This document shows positions 28,986 through 36,600 of a stretch of DNA of 46,171 nucleotides, in pieces. This DNA is from a virus. Each line of letters begins with the position of its first letter. The first letter of the stretch is position 1. Both the position numbers and the translations under genes were made by a program. Location: positions 1-46,171 of IMG/VR virus record IMGVR_UViG_3300032083_000364. One strand, given 5' to 3'. The notes below the pieces were generated by a model. It was not told where the DNA came from. It ran no database searches and saw nothing but the letters and a program-made list of their open reading frames with translations.

Positions 28986-29247
28986 GATGGTTGATATGAC
29001 TAAAGAAAACGCTAAAGGTATTGATTGGTATATTAAATGGACAGCTTCTATGCTTCTTATAGCAGCTATAGTAATAAGATCTTCTGGTCTATCACCAACA
29101 TATGATATAATGTTATCAACTATAGGAGTTATATTATGGTTAATAGTATCCATAATCTGGAAAGACAGGGCTATGATAATATTAAATTCAGTATGTAGTT
29201 TCTTTTTAGTTTTAGGCTTAATAAGAGTTATAGGAGAATTAGTGTGA
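28966..29247 (+). CDS. Membrane protein, 93 aa, three TM segments
   Basis: From ATG 28966: MPMKMDEMVDMTKENAKGID, then hydrophobic segments near 28-40 (ASMLLIAAIVIRS), 47-65 (DIMLSTIGVILWLIVSIIW) and 70-90 (MIILNSVCSFFLVLGLIRVI). Several in-frame ATGs (28966, 28972, 28978, 28996) make the start uncertain; none has a strong ribosome site. Small inner-membrane protein, function unknown. A 4-nt overlap with the following GTG start indicates coupling. Confidence 0.65.
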   Translation: MPMKMDEMVDMTKENAKGIDWYIKWTASMLLIAAIVIRSSGLSPTYDIMLSTIGVILWLIVSIIWKDRAMIILNSVCSFFLVLGLIRVIGELV

Positions 29248-29459
29248 AGGAACAAATATTAGCGGCATTATTAGCCAAGTACAACGGAGACATCAGTTAC
29301 CACAAAGCTAACATAGATATTTATTTAAAGAATCCTACAGGTATAGGAGAACACCCAGATGTTTTAGCCGCTATAGACAATGAGATGTCTAAGATGACAG
29401 AAGCCGAAGAAAAAAGAGATTCACTTTTAGCTAGTTGGTGGGAAGCAAGAGAAATATAG
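29244..29459 (+). CDS. Small helical protein, 71 aa
   Basis: GTG start with GGAG 5-6 nt upstream. MKEQILAALLAKYNGDISYH, KANIDIYLKNPTGIGEHPDV and a long charged helix EMSKMTEAEEKRDSLLASWW. Soluble helical protein directly before nrdB, 13 bp gap. No family recognised. Confidence 0.68.
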   Translation: MKEQILAALLAKYNGDISYHKANIDIYLKNPTGIGEHPDVLAAIDNEMSKMTEAEEKRDSLLASWWEAREI

Positions 29460-29472
29460 AGAAGGAAAAAAC

Positions 29473-30435
29473 ATGAGTTTATTAGGCACTAGAGATTATT
29501 ACAAACCTTTCGATCATCCTTGGATGTTTGATTATTACGTACAGCAGAATCAGATGCACTGGTTCCCTGAAGATGTACCCCTACATAACGACGTTAAAGA
29601 TTGGCAAGACTTGAGTGAGTCAGAAAAGAATTTACTGACCCAGATATTTCGCCTGTTTACTCAGTCTGACGTAGATGTAGGTTCTGGTTACGTAGATAGA
29701 TATATGCGTATCTTTAAGAAGCCAGAGGCTCGTATGATGATGTCCAGCTTTGCCAACATGGAAAGCATACATCAACATGCGTACAGTTTGCTTTTAGATA
29801 CCGTAGGAATGCCAGAGGTTGAGTATAAGGCGTTTGCAGAGTATGAGGCTATGGCAGATAAGCATGAGTACATCGACGCTGTACGGGTCACTAAAGGCGA
29901 TAAAAAGTCCATTGCAAAGGCTTTGGCTATCTACTCTGGATTCACTGAAGGGCTACAGTTGTTCAGTAGTTTTATTATCCTACTAAACTTTCCTCGCTTC
30001 GGTAAGATGAAAGGTATGGGACAGATTATTACTTACAGCATACGTGATGAATCCATGCACGTAGAAGCAATGACTAAGCTATTCAGGGAGTTTATAAAAG
30101 AAAACGTAGACATCTGGACTGATGATTTTAAGAAAGAGATATATGATGCTTGTCGTGAGATGGTTGCGTTAGAAGATAGGTTCTTGGACCTAGTGTTTGA
30201 GCAGGGTGATATTAAAGGATTAACCAAGCAAGAGATGCAACAGTACATTAGATACATTGCAGACCGCCGGTTACTACAGCTAGGTTTGAAGCCTAACTAC
30301 AAAGTAAAAGATAATCCTTTAAACTGGCTAGATGATGTGTTGGGCGTAGAGCATCAAAACTTCTTTGAAGGGCGAGCAACTACGTACATGAAGGCAGGAC
30401 TACGAGGTAATGTGAATAACATTAAGTTTGTTTAA
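29473..30435 (+). CDS. nrdB: Class I ribonucleotide reductase, beta subunit, 320 aa
   Basis: Diiron ligands in order: Asp in QSDVDVGSGY (D66 or D68), E97 and H100 in NMESIHQHAY, E159 (GFTEGLQLF), E193 and H196 (RDESMHVEAM). The radical Tyr is present at Y104, so this is a Tyr-radical class Ia type rather than a metal-only class Ic form. The C-terminus is the short tail that docks in NrdA. Role: generates the radical for ribonucleotide reduction together with the alpha subunit at 25525. Shorter than E. coli NrdB (376), as usual for phage and marine forms. Confidence 0.95.
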   Translation: MSLLGTRDYYKPFDHPWMFDYYVQQNQMHWFPEDVPLHNDVKDWQDLSESEKNLLTQIFRLFTQSDVDVGSGYVDRYMRIFKKPEARMMMSSFANMESIHQHAYSLLLDTVGMPEVEYKAFAEYEAMADKHEYIDAVRVTKGDKKSIAKALAIYSGFTEGLQLFSSFIILLNFPRFGKMKGMGQIITYSIRDESMHVEAMTKLFREFIKENVDIWTDDFKKEIYDACREMVALEDRFLDLVFEQGDIKGLTKQEMQQYIRYIADRRLLQLGLKPNYKVKDNPLNWLDDVLGVEHQNFFEGRATTYMKAGLRGNVNNIKFV

Positions 30436-30469
30436 AATTAATCAATGATATAAGTAAGGTGAGGTTCTA

Positions 30470-30682
30470 ATGAAAGAAGGCAATATCATAGGATTTAAAG
30501 TTTTTATAGATTCAAAAGGGACGCTAGTGACTGAATACAATAGGCTCCCTAGAGATAAAATAAATTATATTTTTGATGAAGAGGATAGAGCTTATATAAG
30601 AAAAATATTAAGTACACTAGAATTTAAGTTCGACGGCTTGCATGAAGATCTTGAAAAAGAATTAGGAGGCTTTACCATTTAA
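30470..30682 (+). CDS. Small acidic protein, 70 aa, last early gene
   Basis: GTGAGG upstream of the ATG. MKEGNIIGFKVFIDSKGTLV, then NYIFDEEDRAYIRKILSTLE and an acidic C-terminus. Last gene of the rightward unit; its last 11 nt overlap tail-to-tail with the final gene of the leftward unit. No terminator hairpin was seen, so the two transcripts probably overlap. Function unknown. Confidence 0.65.
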   Translation: MKEGNIIGFKVFIDSKGTLVTEYNRLPRDKINYIFDEEDRAYIRKILSTLEFKFDGLHEDLEKELGGFTI

Positions 30683-30983
30683 CTTTATGTGACCAGTATC
30701 TAGCTGAAAGTTTTGAAGGGTTAGAGTCTTGAGCATTGTGCCTAGCATAATATGATTTTTTCCTCGCCTTATCTTTCTTAGTCTTAGGGTTCTTACCGGC
30801 ACCCTTTACTCCCTGCTGTCCAAAACGGATAGTTTTAATTTTGTCTCCATCTTTGGCAACAACAACATGAGACTTAGTAGGGTGCTTTGGGGTGCGCTTA
30901 GGCTTGTTATAGCCTGTAACACCTGCGCGAGCTAATCTAGGATCTTTTTTAGACTTTCCGCCTTTCCTATATTCTTCTCTCAT
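30672..30983 (-). CDS. Small highly basic phage protein, 103 aa
   Basis: MREEYRKGGKSKKDPRLARA, then KSHVVVAKDGDKIKTIRFGQ, KKDKARKKSYYARHNAQ and a final SARYWSHKVKW. I recall this family in many marine and enteric phages; the recurring strands HVVVAKDGDKIKTIRFGQQG and the KAR..SYYARH segment are its hallmark. Lys/Arg content suggests DNA or RNA binding. Last gene of the leftward unit, ATGA-coupled to the gene upstream. Function unknown. Confidence 0.78.
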   Translation of the reverse strand: MREEYRKGGKSKKDPRLARAGVTGYNKPKRTPKHPTKSHVVVAKDGDKIKTIRFGQQGVKGAGKNPKTKKDKARKKSYYARHNAQDSNPSKLSARYWSHKVKW

Positions 30984-31222
30984 TTACGATAGCTCCTTGT
31001 CTTCTTGGCAATCTTCTTAGGCTGCTTACTGAACTGCTTACCTTTCTTAGTGTCTTCACGTTTCTTTCGTGTAGTAGCAGCGTACTCCTTAGATGACAAA
31101 GACTTAATAGCCTTTTCAGGCAAGTAACGCTCCCCAGTTTCACTAGATTTCTTACCTGACTTGGTACGCCATTTCTGTTTTGTCCAGTTCTTTAAAGACT
31201 GTTGAGATTTTTTAAGTGCCAT
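30980..31222 (-). CDS. Small basic protein, DUF5872-like, 80 aa
   Basis: MALKKSQQSLKNWTKQKWRT, KSGKKSSETGERYLPEKAIK and EYAATTRKKREDTKKGKQFS, then KQPKKIAKKTRSYRK. I recognise the pattern from marine phages (I believe DUF5872, name not certain). pI clearly high; the central SLSSKEYAATTRKKR is probably helical. Coupled by TAATG to the 29-codon gene upstream and by ATGA to the gene downstream. Likely nucleic-acid-binding; role unknown. Confidence 0.76.
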   Translation of the reverse strand: MALKKSQQSLKNWTKQKWRTKSGKKSSETGERYLPEKAIKSLSSKEYAATTRKKREDTKKGKQFSKQPKKIAKKTRSYRK

Positions 31223-31311
31223 TATTGCTCGTGTCCTTTGTCCTGCTGCTGTTTAATCCACTCTGCAAGTTCTTTTTTATTTTTTGTTTCTTGTTGTGCT
31301 TGTTTTGCCAT
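31222..31311 (-). CDS. Very small protein, 29 aa
   Basis: ATG at 31311 with a strong AGGAGG 5 nt upstream encodes MAKQAQQETKNKKELAEWIK and nine more residues, ending TAA in TAATG overlap with the next gene. It overlaps the previous gene's 3' end by 35 nt in another frame. The strong ribosome site and stop/start coupling support translation. Helical and charged; may be a real micro-protein or a coupling leader. Confidence 0.6.
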   Translation of the reverse strand: MAKQAQQETKNKKELAEWIKQQQDKGHEQ

Positions 31312-31579
31312 GCTTCCTCCTAAGAGCTTCTTTAGCTTTCTTAGCTATGTCTGCTTGTTTGGACTTACCAGCTACTTTGGCTCTTTGCTCCATTACAGTA
31401 AGTATCTGTATCTTACGGGCATAGGGCTTGTTAATACCCTTCACTTTACGGGCAGTATCCCTAGCATCTTGGACAGTAGCATACTTAATACTGACAGTAT
31501 CTTTAGGATTCTCGTCAGTATATAAACGTCTACCGCTGCCCTTCGGCTTTTTACCCGTGCCTTTCTTTGGGTCTGCCAT
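31277..31579 (-). CDS. Small basic protein, 100 aa
   Basis: MADPKKGTGKKPKGSGRRLY, then TDENPKDTVSIKYATVQDAR and KGINKPYARKIQILTVMEQR. I remember this PKGSGRRLYTDENPKDTV pattern from marine phages. N-terminus disordered and basic, middle strand plus helix (ATVQDARDTARKVKGI), C-terminal helix rich in Lys/Arg. TAATG-coupled to the upstream gene. Function unknown; nucleic-acid binding plausible from charge. Confidence 0.74.
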   Translation of the reverse strand: MADPKKGTGKKPKGSGRRLYTDENPKDTVSIKYATVQDARDTARKVKGINKPYARKIQILTVMEQRAKVAGKSKQADIAKKAKEALRRKHGKTSTTRNKK

Positions 31580-31770
31580 TACTTGTAACCGCCTCCAGCA
31601 TCCTTGTATTGCTTTGCTAGCATCTGCGCTTTACGCGCCGACCACTGACCAGGTTTACCGCCCTTAGAGCCAGCCTTGATCTTGTTAAATAGACGCTTAC
31701 GCATTGTAGGCTTGGTATAGTTACCAGCCTCGTTAACCCTAGATTTAGTCTTCTTCTTCTTAGTAGCCAT
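31579..31770 (-). CDS. Small basic protein, 63 aa
   Basis: ATG at 31770 chosen over an in-frame start 51 nt upstream because AGAGGA precedes it and the upstream gene ends two bases before. MATKKKKTKSRVNEAGNYTK, TMRKRLFNKIKAGSKGGKPG and QWSARKAQMLAKQYKDAGGG. The KAGSKGGKPGQWSARKAQLLA core is a recurrent small phage and large-virus motif. Probably a nucleic-acid-binding protein. First gene after the minus-strand promoter at 31917-31945. Confidence 0.76.
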   Translation of the reverse strand: MATKKKKTKSRVNEAGNYTKPTMRKRLFNKIKAGSKGGKPGQWSARKAQMLAKQYKDAGGGYK

Positions 31771-31771
31771 A

Positions 31772-32020
31772 TCAGTCCTCTTGTTTTGGTGGATCTCTGA
31801 ATAATATTTTACTTCCTGCATCAGCGGTTTGTATTTCTTTAACCCTACAATAAGTCTTAAAATATATATTATCGCTTAAAGTAGCCGCATGTTTTTTAAC
31901 AGATTGCGCGTTAAGACTTATACTATATTCTAAGCAAGATGTCAACTCCCTAAAATAAAATTCTTCCCCTGTTGGCTGTCCTCTTTCTAGGATAATTAAT
32001 ACAAAGATCATCATAGTCAT
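31772..32020 (-). CDS. Small protein with N-terminal hydrophobic segment, 82 aa
   Basis: MTMMIFVLIILERGQPTGEE begins with a short hydrophobic stretch (4-11), too short for a full membrane span, then FYFRELTSCLEYSISLNAQS, a helical middle with two Cys, and a charged end. Coupled to the next gene (stop two bases before its ATG). Could be a membrane-associated lysis accessory since it follows the lysis genes, but no spanin motif is clear. Contains the promoter for the basic-protein cluster. Confidence 0.6.
   Translation of the reverse strand: MTMMIFVLIILERGQPTGEEFYFRELTSCLEYSISLNAQSVKKHAATLSDNIYFKTYCRVKEIQTADAGSKILFRDPPKQED
31917..31945 (-). promoter_or_regulatory. Sigma70-type promoter ahead of basic-protein genes
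   Basis: Minus strand: TTGACA (31945-31940), 17-bp spacer, TATAAG (31922-31917), 11 of 12 consensus bases. Lies inside the 82-residue gene, about 140 nt upstream of the first basic-protein gene start at 31770. Confidence 0.65.
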
Positions 32021-32021
32021 A

Positions 32022-32246
32022 CTATAATCTTCTCTTCTTCTTTACTGCTTGCTTCTTAATAGCTTCAGGAGCCTGTAAGTCCCAAGTTAACAGCAGCAGC
32101 CTTGAGTCCCAAGCCGTTCCAATGATTGTTGGTCCCTTGTTACGCACGTACACAGCCGCTCCGTATCCACATCGCTGGTAGTTGTAGCGCAGCCACATCT
32201 CCGCAACTTTGTGTCGCTTGGAAGGTGGCTGGATGTACTGTAACAT
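32022..32246 (-). CDS. Small basic protein, 74 aa
   Basis: ATG at 32246 (a TTG 15 nt upstream is also open). MLQYIQPPSKRHKVAEMWLR, YNYQRCGYGAAVYVRNKGPT and a Lys/Arg-rich end. Predicted mixed alpha/beta. Weak ribosome site. Ends two bases before the next gene's start region. I do not recognise it; minor virion or late accessory by position. Confidence 0.55.
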   Translation of the reverse strand: MLQYIQPPSKRHKVAEMWLRYNYQRCGYGAAVYVRNKGPTIIGTAWDSRLLLLTWDLQAPEAIKKQAVKKKRRL

Positions 32247-32296
32247 TGTGTATTCTCGCAAGTCACAGAATAAGTTTGGTCGTTCTGGATCATAAA

Positions 32297-32599
32297 TTAA
32301 TCTTTGCTTAAAAGTGCTTGAACCAGTGCGGCGATTTGTTCGTTCGTTTTCTCCTGAATTTTTTCCTGTCGCTCCAAGCTGGAAACTATGGCCTCCACTT
32401 TGGCGCTCGTCACCGCTTGTGCTTGACCGTTCTCCTGAGCCTTTTTTGCAGCTTCCTCCGCAATGGCCTCAATCCTTTCTCGATCATCAGTAGCATGTGC
32501 CGTGTTAGCTGTTAGTACGCCATATGACGTTGCAATGGTTAATACACCAATTAACAACGGTAGGCTCCATTGAGGTACTTTAATAGTTCCATCAGTCAT
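32297..32599 (-). CDS. Single-TM coiled-coil protein in lysis cassette, 100 aa
   Basis: Residues 12-33 (LPLLIGVLTIATSYGVLTAN) form one membrane segment, followed by a long Glu/Lys/Gln/Ala coiled coil (38-98). The layout, a short N-terminal tail, one TM and a periplasmic coiled coil, is that of an inner-membrane spanin (Rz-like) or an antiholin. It follows the holin by TAATG overlap. No partner outer-membrane lipoprotein is seen nested in it, so a spanin role is only possible. Confidence 0.65.
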   Translation of the reverse strand: MTDGTIKVPQWSLPLLIGVLTIATSYGVLTANTAHATDDRERIEAIAEEAAKKAQENGQAQAVTSAKVEAIVSSLERQEKIQEKTNEQIAALVQALLSKD

Positions 32600-33078
32600 T
32601 ATTCTTTCTCCTTATTTGATGCACCAAAGTAATAAGACACTACGGCGCTTATAACACCTCCTAAGTATCCTAATACTAAATTAATAACCGCCTCACTTTC
32701 ACGTTGCTCTGGCGGCTGTAATGTTACAAGGACTACATAGCCTCCAAAGAATAAAAATGCAAGAAGAGCCAAAACCTTTGGAGTCCAATCGCCACCATGA
32801 GCTACTCTAGCGTTTTGTTTGTCTGCTGTTTCTAATGCAAATACATCTACTTCTAGCTCAGCTAAACGTGTCTTGTATTCAATATCAGCCTTCTTAACCT
32901 CTGCAAGTTGTTCTGGTGTAGCCTCACTTAAAGCCTTTTGAACAGCAGCAGGCTCTGCCGGTACTCCAAGTACCTGTGCAAGAACCTTACCTGCACCAGC
33001 CCCTACAGGCCCACCGATAGCCGTACCTATAGTTGGGGCTATTGCGCCTACTAGTCCTTTAATTGAATCCCATTTCAT
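32599..33078 (-). CDS. Holin (3TM type), 159 aa
   Basis: Gly/Ala-rich N-terminal helix (GAIAPTIGTAIGGPVGAGAG), charged middle (60-105), then WTPKVLALLAFLFFGGYVVL and INLVLGYLGGVISAVVSYYF as two strong membrane segments. This matches the three-helix holin family found in phages and gene-transfer agents (GTA_holin_3TM, Pfam PF11351, from memory). Role: forms the inner-membrane lesion that times lysis. ATGA overlap with the 54-residue gene after endolysin. Confidence 0.82.
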   Translation of the reverse strand: MKWDSIKGLVGAIAPTIGTAIGGPVGAGAGKVLAQVLGVPAEPAAVQKALSEATPEQLAEVKKADIEYKTRLAELEVDVFALETADKQNARVAHGGDWTPKVLALLAFLFFGGYVVLVTLQPPEQRESEAVINLVLGYLGGVISAVVSYYFGASNKEKE

Positions 33079-33239
33079 GCCTGTTCCTCTTCTTCTATTA
33101 GCTCTATTATCATCTGTTGTTGCTCCTCAAACATTTCTCTATAATCGTTGAGTCGCATAAAAGGTAAATTATTTTTTGCTTGATGCATTTGATAAATTTT
33201 ATATACCTTTTCAAGCATTGCTTCGCTGTATAAGATCAC
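33075..33239 (-). CDS. Small acidic protein between endolysin and holin, 54 aa
   Basis: GTG at 33239 with GGAG 6 nt upstream; its first base overlaps the endolysin stop. (V/M)ILYSEAMLEKVYKIYQMH then NLPFMRLNDYREMFEEQQQM and a run of Glu at the end. Ends TGA overlapping the holin ATG (ATGA). Double coupling supports it as a real gene of the lysis operon; soluble, acidic. Possible lysis-timing regulator; function unknown. Confidence 0.68.
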   Translation of the reverse strand: MILYSEAMLEKVYKIYQMHQAKNNLPFMRLNDYREMFEEQQQMIIELIEEEEQA

Positions 33240-33661
33240 TAGTAACTCCATATGTGTGGCCTTGGCCTGCCTTCAGAATCCGGTAAATCATCTATGTGAA
33301 TAAATCTAGGATGTCCTTTCTTTTGAGCTATACCAATACCTGTGAAACCTGCCTCCTGAGCAGCCTGTATTAGCCTGTAAGCCTTTTTATGGGATACCCC
33401 TATGTCTATGGCCCTACCTGATGCATGAGCGCCTGGAGTACGCTTAGCGGCTTCTATTGGGTGCTGTGGGCATCTATAGGCTGAGTTAACTTTAAAAGGA
33501 AAGTCTAGTTTTTCTCTTAGCTTCTCCACCTTCTCCATGAACTCAGGGTTCATACCTTCTTCTTCACAGTGCTTACAATATATTTCTTCTTTTGTAAAAT
33601 ATTTATACATAAACATTCCTATTAATAGTACCAGTGGTACAGATGCTAAAATTTTAAACAC
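33239..33661 (-). CDS. Endolysin, M15-type peptidase with N-terminal anchor, 140 aa
   Basis: GTG start overlapping the upstream gene by 8 nt. Residues 4-19 (ILASVPLVLLIGMFMY) form a weakly hydrophobic N-terminal segment suggesting a signal-anchor-release endolysin. Zinc-peptidase M15_3 motifs: SAYRCPQHP (59-67), H79-ASGRAI-D86, and RFIHID with H122. Role: cleaves peptide cross-bridges of peptidoglycan at the end of infection. Two Cys in KHCEEEG and YCK near the N-terminus and C64 are available for disulphide switching, as in some SAR endolysins. Confidence 0.85.
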   Translation of the reverse strand: MFKILASVPLVLLIGMFMYKYFTKEEIYCKHCEEEGMNPEFMEKVEKLREKLDFPFKVNSAYRCPQHPIEAAKRTPGAHASGRAIDIGVSHKKAYRLIQAAQEAGFTGIGIAQKKGHPRFIHIDDLPDSEGRPRPHIWSY

Positions 33662-36600
33662 GCCTTTTCAAAGCTTTAAGAACCTCGCCACCGCCCTTAA
33701 AGCCTAATCTACGCAACGGATCTTCTTCATCCACAAAAGCTGTACCAGCCTGTTGATCGTAGGGCATACCTGTCATCTTGTCGATGCGCTGGTCAGGCTC
33801 TACAGAGGCGTTAGGTACGTTGAGTACTTCGCCGCCTTTGGCTTTAAAAATACTACGTTCTTTTTCAGGTACTAACTCTCTTACAAGTTTATCGCCTTCT
33901 CTTAAAAAACGATCATAGTCTTTTTTAACTTCTTCTCCACCTATAGTTTTTATAGCTGCATAGCCAGGAACTTTACTACCTACAAAACTAGCTACGTTTC
34001 CGTAGCGTACAAGCCTAAAACCGTCACCTATTATGGGGCCACCAAGAGCCGTTACAGTAGCTACAGGATTCTGATATATTTCTGCTGCTTTTTGCGCTCG
34101 CTTCATCATGTCTAAAACAGAACCATTACCACCCCAACGAGCTATAGCTTCTAACCTAGCTTCCCAAGGCTCTTTATTCTTTTCACTTTCACCGTGCGAT
34201 CTAATGTAGTTACCTAATCGAGCTACTTCAGTCATTATCAAAGCAGTCCCAAAAACTTTAGGCACATTACCTACAGGGTTTCTAATTATTTTTTTACCAG
34301 CTTCTTTTAAGATGGTGTTAGTAAATGCAGCAGGATAGCCCATTAATTGCGTAAGAATAGCAGTAGTAGGATTACTCATAATTCTAGGTTTAACACCAGC
34401 AGCAGCACTTGTTTTTAAAATAACTTCATTAGTGTAGCGTGCTGCACCTTTCTGAATATCTTCAAAAAAAGAATCAGTTTCTTTTGCGCCAGCATTTAAC
34501 CAGCTTATACCTGAATCTATATCTATCCCTAATTCTAGTAATTCATCAATTTGATTTTGAGTTCTTCTTGTTGGTGAGTCTCCAGCAGACGCTACGTTTT
34601 TTAGATTTTTTATAATTAAATCTTTACCAGACGTAAAAGAAGTTAATTGTACAAACTTAGTCCAAGGATCAAGTAAGTTAGCTTTAAAAAAGGCATTACT
34701 TAATTTTCTTTGATACTTACCAGACAGAGCCTCACCAGACAATCTTTCAGCACTATCAGCAACAGCTTGATCCATAGCAAGACCAACATTGTTCAACTCT
34801 TTCCAAGCTTCAGGTCTAGTTAATTTTTTATCTTTAGTAAGTACATTCATTATATCGGTTGATATAGTCTTAAACCCAACCTCTGTTGCTTTTGACAGCC
34901 CTTTAAAAGTACTTGCAAATCCTGCTTTACTGAAATTTAAAAGAACTTCTGTAACACTAGAAAGAGTTGCTAATGGTAGCAAAGCAACCCTAGTTCCTAA
35001 TGTATACCAATCTAATGCGGATTGTGTTTTGTCACCAAACCTAGTTAACCCTTCACCAGTTGCCGACTTGTATATGTTTAAAATATCTTCTCGTTCACCT
35101 TTACTTAAAACTTTACCAGCACTTCTCATCTCTGAGACTAAAGGATCTAACCAAGTAGATTTAAATTCATTTATATTCTTTACACCAAAAACTTTAACTT
35201 TAGCTAGTTGCTTTGAAGTTTGAGTTATGTAACTATTGAGTACACTATTAATATCATTGTCTACAAAGTCAGTAAATTTAGATTCATCTGTAATATTTAG
35301 TTTTCTTTTTGCGAAAAAACTAGAAGATGAACCACCTATATCTACTTGATTAGATATATCTAGCATGTCTTCTACTAGGCTGTCTGCTTCAGCACCATCA
35401 GGCACAACACCGTCATCAATAAGAGCTTGTTTAAACCCATCTCTATTTTTTTCTATGGCTTTTCTATCAAACATTCTAGGAAAATACTTTTCTAGTGGCT
35501 CATCTATCAAGCCATATTGAAATAACTCTTCGCCTATTTCGTCTAGAACTACTCTTATTTCAGCAGCAGACTCTTTAACTACAGAAGAAACATCTCCTAA
35601 AGTATCTCCTTTACCTTTAAGTATTAAACTAATTTGTTCACTAGCAGTGTCGTAAGCAGTGCCTTTAGCATTTAGCAATATAGGCTCTAAAGATGTTTTA
35701 ATTTTAGTTATTCTTGGCCCCATAGTAAAATCTATGGTCTCAGCAAAATCAGCTTCTTCTATACTTCTTTTACCTGTTATGGTTCTACCTACATCATATC
35801 TAAACTTTTTTGCTAGTGTCTTTGCAGTATTAGAAAACTTTGAATAAGCATTTAAAATACTTGAAGGTTTACCAACAAGTGTCGCTCTTGGGATATAACC
35901 GTGAAAAAACTGAGCAGCCGCCACATCAACAGCAGATTTTATTTTCTCACCTGTCGCACCTTGATTTTCAAAAATAACTGAACGCACTAAGTCTCTTAAC
36001 TCACCTTTAGTTCGTTCACTTCCTCCAACTTTAGATGCGGCCTCATCTATAACATCATCAAAGTATGATTCAAACTCGCTTGGATCAAGATCAGAAAAAA
36101 CTTTTGATTCAATTTTAGCCGCTGTAGAATTAGCAAAGTCTTCAGAAACTTTTGAAGTCTTTTCATCAACATCTAAAAGTTTTTTAGTGTTTATTTCATC
36201 TGTACTAACTGCCCTTTCAACAGTCTTTTTTCTTAATTTACCAGTAGCATACCCAAGACCAGCACCAACACCTGCCCCAAACAATGCATTCAAAGCTACT
36301 TCACCGTCATCAATTTGATCTTTAAGCCCTATCGCTAAGTCAATATTTTGTTCTGCATAATTTTCAAGGCCACTAAAGGCAGCGCCCAAACTTCCTTCAA
36401 CAGTTGCTAAGCCTTTAGCGCCTAACTGATCAGCTACTTCTGCTTCTACTATAGTTCTACCTTTAGTTTTAGTTCCGACAGACTGTAAAGTTCTTGCTAC
36501 GGCTTTCTGAGCAGCAGGAGAAGCCCCTAAACGCAAAGCACTAGCACCTCCACCAACGACTAAGGTTGCTAAAGTTATAGGATCTGCAATTAAATCTATA

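Noticed and set aside
32240-32255. Minus-strand ATACACAATGTTAC near a gene start resembling the start-associated element.
   Set aside because: The palindrome is broken (no TGTAA arm), and a single degenerate match is expected by chance.
32087-32293. Cys-rich minus-strand 68-codon frame.
   Set aside because: Overlaps the 74-residue gene fully in another frame, has no ribosome site and no coupling to neighbours.
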